From Zygaena filipendulae (taxonomy: Eukaryota; Arthropoda; Insecta; Lepidoptera; Zygaenidae): a stretch of DNA of 64,000 bases. Location: positions 2,125,501 to 2,189,500 of the forward strand of contig OU015675.1 in the NCBI GenBank assembly GCA_907165275.2, written 5' to 3'. A model generated the notes under the pieces. That model was not told the DNA's origin. It did not search any database and worked only from the letters and a program-made list of their open reading frames with translations. Numbering within the stretch: the stretch's first letter is position 1; every line of letters starts with the position of its first letter. Of this stretch, positions 12,542-24,834 are shown piece after piece. The position numbers and the translations under genes were made by a program.

Positions 12542-15018
12542 ATGAGTCGCAAAGAAGCACTCTCATCATTCTTCCAACAAATTCATGGACGTCCCGTCGT
12601 AGTCAAATTGAACAGCGGTGTTGATTATCGAGGTACCCACTAATTCATTTTATTGTTTGTCCAATTTTTGTAAAAATATAAAATATATAAAACGATTTCA
12701 CTGGTCTTTAACCCTTCTTTTTCATAACTGTGAAGGCAAAGTGCCAAAGGACAATGCCAATCTTTGTATGAAGAGTGGACCAAGTGCTGCCCAGAATAAA
12801 GTCATAGTACATTATGTTCCTTAGGGTAGTAGTAGTTTGTAAAATAAAGCGCATCTAATTCTATCCCAGGAGTCGTGAAAAAAAAAAGTTTTTGTTGAGA
12901 TTTATTGGGAAACGATAAACTTGCATGGAAGGTAGACCAAGTGCTGCCCAGGATGTAGACATAGTACATTATGTTCTTTAGGATAGTAATAGTCTGTAAA
13001 ATAAAGCGCATCTAATTCTATCCCAGGAGTCGTGAAAAAAAAAGTTTTTGTTGAGATTTATTGGGAAACAATAAACTTGCATGGAAGGTAGACCAAGTGC
13101 TGCCCAGGATGTAGACATAGTACATTATGTTCCTTAGGATAGTAGTAGTCTGTAAAATAAAGCGCATCTAATTCTATCCCAGGAGTCGTGAAAAAAAAAA
13201 GTTTTTGTTGAGATTTATTGGGAAACAATAAACTTGCATGGAAGGTAGACCAAGTGCTGCCCAGGATGTAGACATAGTACATTATGTTCCTTAGGATAGT
13301 AGTAGTTTGTAAAATAAAGGGCGCCTAATTCTATCCCAGGAGTCGTGAAAAAAAAAGTTTTTGTTGAGATTTATTGGGAAACAATAAACTTGCATGGAAG
13401 GTAGACCAAGTGCTGCCCAGGATGTAGATATAGTACAATATGTTCCTAAAAGTAGTAGTAGTCAGTAAAATAAAGCGCGTCTAATTCCATCCTAGGAGTC
13501 GTGGGAAAAAAAGGTATTATTTATTGGGTAAAAATAAATACTTAATTACAATAATAATAAATAAATGCTTTTCACGATGGAGGGATGTATATTTTTGAGG
13601 AGTTTTACTGATACACACTATCAGCTCCACTTCACCACATGCACTGTGATGAGCATAAACTGCTCAGCAACCACCTTAAAGTAATCGAATCGCAACCTGT
13701 AAAATGAAATACCTATTATTGAGTAGTTCCGCTGGTCATCTGTTGTCTTCATCATTAGTTTCACTTTACTAAATGGTGCTTTCCGAAAGCAAATGCATGA
13801 AATATTTCAAAAAATACCCAAAATTGGTAGGTGTGCCTATAATATTTGATAAATTCCCTCCATTTCTCCAATATCCCATCATCAGATCCTGACCTTATGA
13901 CAGTGGTACCACCTCGGAAGTATACCCTTTCAACCAAAAAAAGAATTTTCCAAATCGGTCCAGTCGTCTTCGAATAATCGGGGAACATACATACTATATA
14001 AAACGTACAAACAAAACTGACGTTAATTTTTTTTCTCCGGGACCGATTTTGAAAAAAAAAATTTTTTCAATATAAAGCAATGCAAGGAACTCAGTCAAGG
14101 TAGTCCTACTCCTGGGCAGCATTTGGTCCATACCCTGTCAATCTCCTTTGTTTTATTTGATTTGAGGTTATGTTTATTCGAACAGTACCTAGGTACCTAT
14201 AACACAATCGATTTTTACTGTAAATTGGTGCACTTAAAATATCTTAACTGCCTATCTTGTCGTGCATGTCAGTCTGCCGCCTTTACCTACCTTTAGCCCC
14301 AAATCAAAAACTAGCTTTTATTTAGTTTGAGGCTTTAGTTACCTGCCGCCTAATCGAGCCTTGGTAGTATGGCAGTAAAGAACCCCTGATATCAGAGGAT
14401 GGGGGTTGGATCCTAGTTCTATAAAATGATTCATTTTTGATATAGGTATGAAAATGAATTGAAACAATTATCGCAGACTTTATGATAATAAAAAACATTG
14501 TGAGAAAATTTGCTCTTAATTGAACTACCTAATTCGAAAATATGTTAGAATTGACTTTGTTGGAATTTGAGTCAGCAGTTGCTCAGTCATCTAATTCGGT
14601 TCAACTATGTAGGAACAGACCTATTTGTCGGAAGTAGGCGGAATCTACCCATCTGTTATAATTAAACTACCTAATTCGAAAATATGTTAGAATTAACTTT
14701 GTTGGAATTTGAGTCAGCAGTTGCTCAGTCAACTAATTCGGTTCAACTATGTAGGAACAGACCTATTTGTAGGAAGTAGGCGGAATCTACCCATCTGTTA
14801 AATATTTTTTCTTCCTTACACTTGGCACATTTTATCAAAGTCAATCCTAGAGTACACACTTTTTTACAGGTGTCCTGGCATGTCTAGATGGATATATGAA
14901 TATAGCTCTAGAACAAACGGAGGAGTATGTAAATGGTCAGCTGAAAAATAAATATGGAGATGCATTCATCCGAGGTAACAATGTGTTGTACATAAGTACA
15001 CAGAGACGAAGGATATAG
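12542..15018 (+). CDS. LSM6: U6 snRNA-associated Sm-like protein LSm6
   Basis: Two exons, 12542-12632 and 14870-15018, encode 79 aa. Borders are CGAG|GTACCC and TTACAG|GTG, and the codon for Gly is split. The sequence starts MSRKEALSSFFQQIHGRPVV, with the Sm1 motif VKLNSGVDYRGVLACLDGYM and the Sm2 motif IRGNNVLYIS. Length and sequence agree closely with LSm6 of other animals. LSm6 is a subunit of the cytoplasmic LSm1-7 ring (mRNA decapping and decay) and the nuclear LSm2-8 ring (U6 snRNA binding). The 2.2-kb intron holds two tandem-repeat arrays. AATAAA signals at 15059-15069 suit the 3' end. Confidence 0.96.
12775..13515 (+). repeat. tandem array of about 156-bp units in the LSm6 intron
   Basis: The landmark CCAAGTGCTGCCCAG recurs with starts near 12780, 12937, 13093, 13250 and 13406, a period of 156-157 bp. 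Each unit carries AAAATAAAGCGC and an A-run. The first and last units are the most diverged, as expected for unequal exchange. A reversed copy of the landmark (CTGGGCAGCATTTGGTCC) lies at about 14114. Confidence 0.92.
14517..14800 (+). repeat. direct tandem duplication, 142-bp unit
   Basis: 'AACTACCTAATTCGAAAATA' at 14523 recurs at 14665, and the two 142-bp units are almost identical through 'CGGAATCTACCCATCTGTTA'. It lies in the LSm6 intron about 70 bp before the acceptor at 14869. Confidence 0.92.
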
Positions 15019-15078
15019 TAATATAGATATTATGTAATAATGTTTAAGTGTAAGTTAAAATAAAATAAACTTTTCTAT

Positions 15079-15586
15079 TTCCTGGTTTATTTAACTTTTT
15101 TTGTTTGTCGTTATTGCCTTATTTATAACACTAAGATAGGCTTACAGTTATAACTTAAACGCAACAATAGCTGTCTAGGTATATTCTAATACAGAATTAA
15201 TTAATTGATTAATTATATCTCTCTGCACCCCTGTAAGTGTAGTAGAAGTTTACATCTCCATGGGTCTGAAAGTATAATAAAATTGTAGTTAGGATGTTGT
15301 ACAAATTATCAGGGTTGTCCCTAAGTAGTCTTTTCTTATTTTAAAATGGAACTTAAGTCATCCCCACCCGCTGCCCAATTACTTGGGGTCAGAGCAAAGA
15401 GTGTGCTTCCCCTTCTAGTCACAATTCTACATCTACTTTAATGGTGGAGCCATAAAACCACAAATTGGAATTGGATTCGTAATATTATTATAACTGCTGA
15501 AAAAGTACCTAGTTTAAAGCGCCATCTGTTGTCGAGTAGCTAAGATGATCAGTCTAGATAAACTTGGGAAGGAAAACATACATAAA
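15079..15586. other. interval between convergent LSm6 and the small secreted-protein gene
   Basis: No supported coding exon. Because the neighbours converge, both 3' UTRs probably end here. Confidence 0.4.
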
Positions 15587-15847
15587 TTATTTATTATTTA
15601 CCTTATCATAAACATGTTCAGTAGGTCCTTTTCCGTTGCCCAGGTCAGCTATCAAATTCTCTCCTCTGTAACCATATTTGTTTCTGTATTCCTGTGCAGC
15701 CAATTTCCCACTATCAGGATCAAATTTTGCATCGACACGGTAATTGAGGATTCTCGGATCAAAAAACGGCGCCCAAAAACTCGAGTAAACATACACACTT
15801 TCACAGAAAGCCAATGATAGTAATAAAATTGAAAGTTTTAGTAACAT
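15587..15847 (-). CDS. small secreted protein, 86 aa, family unknown
   Basis: A frame of 86 codons starts at 15847 with a clear signal peptide: MLLKLSILLLSLAFCES, a hydrophobic core ending in small residues. The mature part is tyrosine- and charge-rich, with FDPDSGKLAAQEYRNKYGYR, and has no cysteines after the signal region. The stop is at 15587. An excellent donor (AAG|GTAAAT) overlaps the last codons, so a further 3' exon is possible. The next gene on the same strand (17250-20208) is also a small secreted protein with a D..G.GKL...YGYGG stretch, so the two may be diverged tandem paralogues. I do not recognise a named family. An extracellular or cuticle/haemolymph role is inference from the signal peptide only. 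Confidence 0.72.
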   Translation of the reverse strand: MLLKLSILLLSLAFCESVYVYSSFWAPFFDPRILNYRVDAKFDPDSGKLAAQEYRNKYGYRGENLIADLGNGKGPTEHVYDKVNNK

Positions 15848-16092
15848 TTTCCTTTTTTGCGATATAATCTAGATGTGTGTTACAAAAGCTTGTTGTAATA
15901 TGAATGATTCGAGCAAGGAAATGTATTTCCATTTGGACGATGATCTACAGTAAACAAGTGTACCTACAAACATACACACAGCATGTGTATACATTTTGTT
16001 TGATCTTCCAACGCGTTCTCAAGGATTTTTAGCGATGTTATGCTTCTTTGTTAAGGCGAAGTCATGTTCAACCAATTAATTTAAGACAAGCT

Positions 16093-16440
16093 GTGCTCCG
16101 CGGTTTCAACCACGACAGTTTTGGAATTCCCGCTGGGAATTTGAGAAAAGTAGCCTAAGTTACTCCTTATAACATCAGTTACCTGTCAGTGAAAATCAAA
16201 ATCAGTCTAGACGTTTCGGAGATTAGCCGGAACAAACAGGCGCTTAAATTTTATTTACATGCATAGCCTAACTGTGCCCCGCGGTTTCACCCGCGTGAGT
16301 TTCGGAATTTCCGTAGGAACTATTTCAAAAATAAAAGTAGCCTAAGTTACTCCTTATAATATGAGCTATCTGACAGGGAAAGTCCCGTTACAATCGGTCC
16401 AGCCGTTTCAGAGATTAGCCGGAACAAACAGACAGACAGA
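16093..16440 (+). repeat. two adjacent dispersed-repeat copies
   Basis: Two head-to-tail members of the CCGCGGTTTCACCC family, at about 16093-16225 and 16267-16440, sharing 'GTAGCCTAAGTTACTCCTTA' and 'GAGATTAGCCGGAACAAACA'. Confidence 0.75.
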
Positions 16441-17249
16441 AAAATTAAAAAAAAAATGTAAGTACCTACCGTGTATACTTTCATATGCATTTAATGAAAA
16501 GCTGTTAATTGGAATTACGAACAGACACTTAAATTTCTATTTATGTGCAGACCAAGTTAGCAGTAGGTACCTAGTAGATAAAATGATAAACAACTGCGTA
16601 TCAGACAAATAACTAGGTAGGTATCAGACGACAGGGTGACGTTCGTCGTTCACTGATGCCGTGACGCCTCCAAGGATTTCTGCAATGACTTAATTTCTAA
16701 GCTCTCCCCTTATCCAGTTGATTCTCCCTCACCACATCTTCGATCCTTCTTGTAGCGAATATTTTGACCACTATAAGGAATAGACAAAATTAAGTTGATC
16801 CCGTTTAAAACACAAACTTCGCCTTAACAAACATCGTTGAACGACGCAAAGTCGCTTAAAAGACATCCATTTATGTTTAACTTTATTATTTCGCGTCAAA
16901 ATCACGTAGGTAACGTGTTAAACGACTCATTATGATAAATTTTTATTGTTTAACCTTCAATTTGTGTGTGCATTGTCCTACATATAAAAAAAAACTTAGT
17001 TTCAAATCGAAATAAAGCACTACCTAATAAATGTAATAAATTTATATATTTTTTAAGTAGGTAAGTAATAGATATATTCCATTTGGCCATTGATAAAGTA
17101 ATCATCTAATTATATTACAAATTATACAATATTTTTTAGTGTGTAAAAAAACGCAATTATTTACAAATTATTTATCCATATTATTTACAAAAAAATGTAT
17201 ATAGGTAACAATAATTCTTATCAATATAGGGTATGCCTAAGATTATTAA

Positions 17250-20208
17250 TTAATAAATGCCTTCCAAAGGCGAGTACGATTTGTACTGATATAATTCCGG
17301 ACCTCCGTATCCATACAGAAGTTTTCCTTTGCCGTTTTCATCGTAGTAGGGATACCGGTATTTTGGCCTGAAACAAACCATTAAATTAACCACAGTTTAC
17401 AAAGAGTTGTCGAAGGAATGGGCATGTTGACCAAATTTGTTTTTACTCCGTCTGTAAATTAATAAAAAGTACTGGACACGTATTTTTTATTATTATACAC
17501 AATCAAAAAATGACGGCGATGCATTGAGTTGAAATTTCGCGTGACGTCACTAACCGGTGCAGTTTGTATAGCGGCTTATAGAGGTTAGTGACGTCACGAG
17601 CCCCCACCCTTAACTTTAATGCGCTTTATCTCTGAGTATTTTCATTTATTAGAAAAAGCAAAAAATACGTGTCCATTATTTTTTTTATTTTCTAAATGAC
17701 GGACTAATTAGAATTTCATTTTCAAAAGTCGTCAATATCCCATTAAATAGTCATCTATCTAGTATACAATAATATTTTTTATTCAGTGCGCAAAACTTTT
17801 ACAAATTAAACTTAAAGGAGTTTTAATAAACACCTTTTTTATTTTGATATGTCTTAGTACAAACAAAGTAAAGTTATCGTGAACGAAAGATGTATACTTT
17901 GCGTACTTTGCAATTGATTTATTGGCTCTACTACTCTACTCTACTCTATTCGCCGCCGTCACCGCTGCGCGCGAAGCGCTCGTTCAGCTAGGTAGGTATT
18001 TACGTGGGTTACAATGTACCGACAGCTGATCGAGTTCGTTCACCCCCACTGCAACACCCCCGCGTACGCCGCACGTCCATATTTTACTAATTTAAAGCCG
18101 GATAAAAAAATATAAAAAAGTTTTGAACAAATAATAGAAATGAGTTCTATTACTGATACTGAACCACCAAAATTTTTTTGCGCATTGCTTAAAAATATTC
18201 CTATATACTTAATAATACGTGTACCTAAATAAAAATAAATCGCCAACTGTGTTGCTAAGCGCATAACTTCCAAACGACTGCACCAAATTGGATATAATAT
18301 TTTTTTTTGTGTGTTCGTTATTGTCAGGACAAGGTTTTTTAAGAAGTTTGGAGTTCCTGCGGAATTCTGAAACTCACGCGGATGAAAACGCGGGGTTCAG
18401 CTAGTTTTTAATAAAATTTGTAGTTACCTTTCAAAATATTGGAAATTCGGCGCTCTTGGTTGTGGAATGGTCGACTCAGCTGTGATGAACAGGCTCAAGA
18501 TCACCATTAGCTGGAATTTATTGGCATAATTTAAAATTAATGCCTTTTAGAGTGCACGCCTACACTTTTCTAGGTAAGTAAGTACGTATAAAATGCTTTG
18601 TCCTGAATGACAATGACTGATTGACTGATGGATCATTGAGTCAGTCAATGATGGATCAACGCACAGCCTAAACTAAACGGTTAAACCGCTGATCGTAGAA
18701 ACTTGGAGGGTGTGTTCTTTGTATGACGTAGGCATCAGATAAGAAAGGATTTTTGAAAATTCAAACCCCGAAGGGAATGAAAAGGGGTTGCAGAGTTTGT
18801 ATGGAACAATTCCGCGGGAACTTTGATATTATCGCGGGTGAAACTGCGCGGGACAGCTAGTTTTTATATATAACTTCTGATAAGTAAAGCATTACAAGCA
18901 TTGTCGTTTAATTTCTTGGACTAATGGCCAGTTTACACTTCCATAAGTAGTAAGTCCAGCTTACCAACTTAATTGAAAAGTAGACAGCACTGCGGCAAGT
19001 TGCTACTTAATCGCTTATTTACTTGCCGGCCGGCGTCTTATGGAAGTGTAAACCGGAATTTGAAACCACAGAGTTTTTGTGTTGCGCGTACGCTTCTATA
19101 CATATCGCCATCTTTTAACTAGTGACAAAACTAAACCAACATCTAGATTCTGCGATAGAATGATCAACAATATTGTAGAATGCAAAAGATGTCGCTCCAC
19201 TTGTGATTTTGACTTTTAAAATAAAATCTCGAAAACCTTACGAATGCGCATGTTAGTTTGGTCGTTACACTTTCACGCCTCTGCCTAACTACTCGCAACC
19301 GATCATCTCAAAATTTTGCATACACGTCAGGCCCAAATACCGAAATATTTCCATGACTTTTACTTCAAAAGTAACGGTACTACCTACTACCATAAAAATT
19401 TTCACCCTCCCTTGCAATTGAATTTCCTAAAATCTTTATAACCCTTTCTCATTCTTGCCTATATTATAAAGAATTTGCAAAATTTGTAGACATGATGTTG
19501 ACAAATAGTCATCCCAAGACATCACGAGAAAATAGCGTAAAAAATCTAATTTATGGACATAAGCAATACTACAATGTACGTATATACAATCTGTCTGGTT
19601 ACCGATGTCGGACCCGTTAAGGGTAAGTGATACAAACAATTTTATCGACAATTAAATTTTTTATCAACTTTAGTTTTCACAAAAATCTTAAAAAAACAAA
19701 AAAAGAAAGTAATTTTTTTGGTTTACTATTTTTTATTAGTCAGAATTTGTAACACTAATTTGTTGGGTACATTTTTAGCTATCGAACAAAACTAGTTTTG
19801 TGTCTGTAGGACTGCTACATCATGAGAAATTGATAAATAAATGCAAGTACCCTTGCTTAATTTCCACAAAGTTGATTTAAAAAAAATTAATTATCGATAA
19901 AATTGTTTGTATCGCTTACCCTTAACGAGTCCGACATTGGTAACCATGCAGACAGATTGTATAATATAGTGAAGTATAACTTTGAGCTTGAGGTAAACCG
20001 TGGGTAAAAACCAGCCTTATTGTCGATGTAAATTAGGTAAACAGAATAGAAAGCGGTCCATAGCAGCTGCATCCTTTGAATTAGGTATAGTGAATTATGC
20101 ATATTTGCTGTTTCATAATTCCAGTAACGGAATATTACACAATAGAACAATAAAATAATGTAGGCAGCTACTAACCATCGCCAAAAATAACTTTAAGCAC
20201 TTCTCCAT
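17250..20208 (-). CDS. small secreted protein, 77 aa, three exons
   Basis: Coding exons, in transcript order: 20176-20208, 18428-18510, 17250-17367. Borders are ATG|GTTAGT, TTCCAG|CTA, GAAAG|GTAACT and TTTCAG|G, and the frame joins without a break to TAA at 17250-17252. The product begins MEKCLKLFLAMLMVILSLFI, a signal peptide whose hydrophobic core is created only by joining exons 1 and 2. The mature peptide is proline/tyrosine-rich: PQPRAPNFQYFERPKYRYPY, then GKGKLLYGYGGPELYQYKSY, ending PLEGIY. It has no mature cysteines. The splice reconstruction is my own inference, but three mutually phased junctions make chance unlikely. Function unknown. Confidence 0.75.
17420..17742. mobile_element. 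foldback MITE carrying paired CRE palindromes, copy A
   Basis: The halves mirror each other: GGACACGTATTTTTTATT on the left against its reverse complement AAAAAATACGTGTCCATT on the right. GTGACGTCAC sits near the centre at 17541-17550 and again at 17588-17597. Similar copies lie at 25475-25803 and 28336-28677. It is non-coding and lies in intron 2 of the 77-aa secreted-protein gene. Confidence 0.85.
18270..18405 (-). repeat. dispersed repeat fragment
   Basis: Ends in 'GAAAACGCGGGGTTCAGCTA', a degenerate CCGCGGTTTCACCC-family end. Confidence 0.6.
18585..18864 (-). repeat. dispersed repeat, CCGCGGTTTCACCC family
   Basis: Carries the same modules as 5868-6113: 'TTTGTCCTGAATGACAATGA', 'GATCGTAGAAACTTGGAG', and the end 'GAAACTGCGCGGGACAGC'. 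A local duplication of GATTGACTGATGGATCA is present. Confidence 0.7.
18928..19062. mobile_element. foldback element with GTTTACACTTCCATAAG termini
   Basis: Inverted ends CAGTTTACACTTCCATAAG and CTTATGGAAGTGTAAAC enclose about 90 bp with the palindrome GCCGGCCGGC. Similar GTTTACACT-ended elements occur at 42-44 kb. It lies in intron 1 of the 77-aa secreted-protein gene. Confidence 0.7.
19572..19965. mobile_element. inverted-repeat element, about 80-bp arms
   Basis: The left arm (19572-19652) contains TTAAGGGTAAGTGATACAAA. The right arm (19889-19965) contains its near-perfect reverse complement (TTTGTATCGCTTACCCTTAA). Both arms also share the ACAATCTGTCTG / CAGACAGATTGT ends. It is non-coding and intronic. 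Confidence 0.75.
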
Positions 20209-23200
20209 TATTCACAAAAAACAAAATATTGCCGCCAACTTTAACTTGTCAAAATTACTTTTATTTTTAGTAAAAATTACAAGACAAATGTTTACAGCTA
20301 CCTACACAGCCAGCGTGCGTGCGCTGCTCGGACGAGCGGTTACCAAACTAGTTAAGTTGGTGGGAAAGTCTAACTGCGACTGAGAATGTTAATGATCTCA
20401 TTTACTTCGTAAACTTGTCACGTACAGAACCTATGGCGAATCTGTTTCGATTGACGATTGTATAAAATTATTTGAAGTCTGGACTTCTTATCTTACCCCA
20501 TTTCAGATATTGTTAAATATCAAAGTTTTCTCTACATTTCTAGAAAAATCGTTGAGTTTGTGAACGGAAGGTACTTACGATCGGTTACGACGCACGGCCC
20601 CTTAAAGACTTTCACTTGCCATCTCTACATGGCTGCTGCGCCACGGTTCGCGACCCAGTGGTAATTTAAAATTACATGACGCTACTGATTCATCAACAGA
20701 ATACCTACCTTATGTTGTGTGTCGAAACTTCATTTTGTGATGTAGAAAAGAAAGGATTTTTGGTAATTCTATTCTAGTCTATTCTAGTAGGAAGTAGATA
20801 TCGTTAAACTCATGAAATGCAGAATTTGCACTATTTTATTTTAAAATCAACTTCATTTGATATTTTTTGACAATTTAGCCCCTAAGGCGAAAGGGTTGAA
20901 ACCCAGAAGGGAACAGCTTGTAACTATAGGTAATAAAAAAAAATAGTCCGTTCATCTAGACTAGACCAATAGTGGGCAAAGTACGGCCCACGGGCTAACT
21001 CCGGTCCGCGAAAGAATTTAATCCGACCCGTAAATCTTAATGTAGGTATATAAAGATACCTATTAGGTACCAAGTAATTAAATTTTGACGGCCGTCCATA
21101 GGTAAGTAAAGGAGCCAGCTAGACTATAGTTAGCTACCTGTCGCGTAGTAGCGGGGAGGTGAAAGACGCTTTATAATATGGTTAAAAGATTCAAAGCAAA
21201 ATGCATTTTTCTATAATTATGGCCCTCTTCCGAAATTTCATAATTTTATTGGCCCTCACGAAGAAAGTTTGCCCACCACTGATCTAGACGGAATCGAAAA
21301 CGATCGAGCAGAGGTTTGAGGGAGGGGTACTAATTTATAGAGGTAGGATATAGTCTGGTATATCGAGTCACTCTCACTATGCCGATCCGCCGTCTCTCCG
21401 ATCTGCGTGAGGAAACCTTTATCCATTCAGGAGCGGCAGTTTCTTTTTTTTTGCGTGAGTAGTACATATTTGTCCTCTCTCTGGGTGAAGCCTAAACCGC
21501 TGATGACTCGGTAGGGACTTTATAAATTTTGGCGCAATTGGTCGATCTCAGTTTTTTCGCAGTTATTGTTATTACGGATAGACATTATAGCTTCATCAAA
21601 ACCAGTCAATCATCCGACCACCCAACGGATCCAGTTTGGTACCATAGCTCTCGATACTGGTCGTGGGCAAAGCGGAAAGAAAAAAAAACCATGTGGTATA
21701 TGGTATAGGGGGCGTCTATTAATCAAGTGAGGCTTGAAACCCCTCCCTTCCACCCGGATTTCGGAAAAAATCACAAAATATCACAAAGAGGGGGGAGGGG
21801 TATTAATGAAATACCACGTGCATTTATTTTTCGTTGACAGACGATTTCTAAATTAAACAGCGGCGCGTGGCCGTTACTCAGCGTTTCAAAAATTAAAATT
21901 TAAAAAGACTCACAGGACTCCCGTCAGTTACTCAGCCTACCTACTATTGCAAGTTGCAATCCACGTTGTTTTATGAAATAAAAAAAAACACATCTGAACG
22001 AACATCCTTTTTATTCGTCAAGTAACTAAAAATCACAATGAAACATCTATAAAATCTACGTATTGCCACTTAATTTCATAAAATAGTTGTAACAGCGTAT
22101 CTAAATAGTTTTAAAACTTAACAAAACATCTCTAACATAAAGCACTTGGTGGAATTCTACCGCACTAGGATTTTCCTTGAAAAAGCGACACAAGTTCGAT
22201 AGTGAAAGAGAGAAAGCTATTCGTATATACCGGGTGTAAGATAAAACGAATAACGAATTGAAGAAGGATGTTCAGTGTTCGATTTTTGGTTTGAAAAATC
22301 TTTACGAAAATTGAGCGCGCAAGTTGCTGACGCGCTGACGGATCATAAACTGATAATTCACACAGAAAACTAACAAAAAGTGTGGGTTCAGGCGAGTGAA
22401 TGAACTTTACATAATATACCTATACACAGACGATAATATTAAAGAAAGTAACGTGGAATTATCCTTAGATATGACCCGTTGACGCATTAGTTTTCACAGA
22501 TAATATATTTTGTTATATGGTGAAGTACATATTATAGAGATACTAATGTTACGCATTTTTCATATATTTTTGCCAAGATTCGAACACTCAATACCCTACT
22601 TAAATATGTCCCTGGTTTAACCGTACACCCTGTATAAGCTTTGCACATTGTAAAATTAACTCCATAATAATTAAGAGAAGACTAGAATTAAATCGGTTTG
22701 ACATTGACAGTATCCATTATATAATATTCATCTAATTAACATGACTGTATTTTTTATAAATAATCAAGAACAAATTAAAAAACTGTTATAATAATAATAT
22801 TAAAATTACTTATTAACATAATTAATTATTGCTAAAAAGAATAACATTATTTATATACATTTAATGACGAAAATAGATTTCCTATTTTAATATTTCGATT
22901 ATTATCATATTTTAAGTTTTATGAAGGTACATAAAATATACAAGGATTTTACGATATTATTATTTTCATTAACTTTTAAATACATTACATTTTTTTATTT
23001 AAAACAAAATTTAAATTCGGTTTTTAACCGACTTCCAAAAAGGAGGAGGTTATGCATTCGATTGTATGTATGTTTTTTATTTTTTTTTATTTAAAAAAAC
23101 ATTGATAATTTAGCAAGAAAAAGAAAAAAATCTAAAACTGCGACTTTATTTCTATGAATTTTGAGTTCGATGTCCTAAACTCGTTCGATGTCCTAAATGT

Positions 23201-24365
23201 AGGACCTGAGTACCTACAGTTTACATCAGGACATTTTCTAGCGCTAAGTGCATGTTTCATATTTCTCTGTTCACCGGTTTGAAAATACATATTGTGGGTA
23301 CTGGAATTGGTCAAGTTAATATTCAATCGTTATCCTTAGAGGTAACTAAGGAACTTATCGTCACGTCACGTGGCCACAAAAAGGCTACCATTTAAGTAAA
23401 ACATTGCAACTTTGTCGCGATACATAAATTTCCCACGATACTATCGACTATCTATCCTCAAATCACAATTAGCTTTGGTCTAAAAACATGCGACTTTATT
23501 ATCAACTTAAGATATTTTCTATAATCCTATCTGCAAGTAATATAATGCATATATATAGGTATTATATTCATCAACTGAAGTTTTACTAATAAAATAAAAA
23601 AATTATCATCTATTTTTCATTCAGTTATCGAATATTGGATAGCGTAGCATCTACTATTTGTAAGAAATCGTGCTATAGACAATACATATACGATACAATA
23701 TAGATGGCGCTGTGATTATAACCAAGGATGGGCAATCAACTCGGTTTAAATCTGGTGCTTGGGTTTTTAAACCCGATAAATTCCCAGTCCGGGCGTTAAC
23801 GGGCTTATACCGCGTGTAAATCGGTTTCAATTCCAAGCTTCGGGTTTCGACCGGGTTGATTGCTTTAATACAATAGCTGCCCAAAGTGTTAACCGACAAT
23901 TTTCCATAATCATCGCCACACTATTAATCTTGTTGACCCTTATCGTCTTGTTACCAAGTGTAATTTCATCTTTACACAATGTATGTAAAATCAAAATATC
24001 AATACACGCAATTTCGGTATAAGTAATACTGCTAAAGAAATGGTGGTAGAGTCCATAGACTATACCTAGTGTTACAAGTCTGTCATTTAATTTATATCTA
24101 CAATCTACAACTAACAAGTTTCGCCTACCACCATCTTTTATAGCAGTTTAATTTCAACCTTATACATAGTGCGCAAGGTCGAAATTTCGATCAACGAACA
24201 ATCAATGTAAAGTTAAATTTCTTATACTACAATATATACCAGCAGACCTCTGTTCAGTTATATTCGAGATGCAAAACAACATTTATAACCGATCTATTTT
24301 TGAGAAAAGCATGGTTCTAGACGACGAGCACTTTGGAGCCACTCAATACTTTGATTTAAAATCTT
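20209..24365. other. gene-free, repeat-rich interval
   Basis: No exon can be supported. It includes a likely element with GGGTGTAAGATAAAACG / CGTACACCCTG ends (about 22233-22634) and an 'ACCGACTTCCAAAAAGGAGG' fragment at 23028, a piece common in lepidopteran LINE/SINE relics. The rest is AT-rich. Confidence 0.4.
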
Positions 24366-24368
24366 TTA

Positions 24369-24604
24369 CCGCCGCACTCAGAGTTGACTTAATGATTACT
24401 TAGTTAAGTATAGATTTTTAAAACAAAACTGCCGCAATCAGACAAGTTTAATAAATTAATATTAATTGGCATTTAACTAATTAAGTTACATCTCATTAAA
24501 TGCCAATTAACATTAATTTACTTAACGTCTCTGATTGCGGCAGTTTTGTTTTAAAAATATATACTTAACTAAGTAATCATTAAAGTCGACTCTGAGTGCG
24601 GCCG
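24369..24604. mobile_element. PIF/Harbinger-type MITE, copy 1
   Basis: A near-complete foldback of 236 bp. The ends are CCGCCGCACTCAGAGT and the inverse of CGGCCGCACTCAGAGT, one mismatch in the first 11 bases. It is flanked by a 3-bp TTA duplication (24366-24368 and 24605-24607). The internal halves also mirror each other (GCCGCAATCAGAC... and ...GATTGCGGC). TWA target duplications plus long TIRs suggest the PIF/Harbinger group. Confidence 0.85.
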
Positions 24605-24834
24605 TTAGTCATTGTATTGTGACTGTGGTGTTCACTAGTGTTTTTCATTCATTCATTCATTCATTTGCTACCTACGCAGATTTTCATAGCCATAGCAAGG
24701 GTTGTCAAAAATTAATAGGTGATAACTATCGCAGACAATATGCAAGGGTCGTCACAAAATTGATGATAAGATTACCTCACATTACTGTGATATCTATGAA
24801 ATTTTAGATCTTTGGCTTTTATAGAAATCGACAT

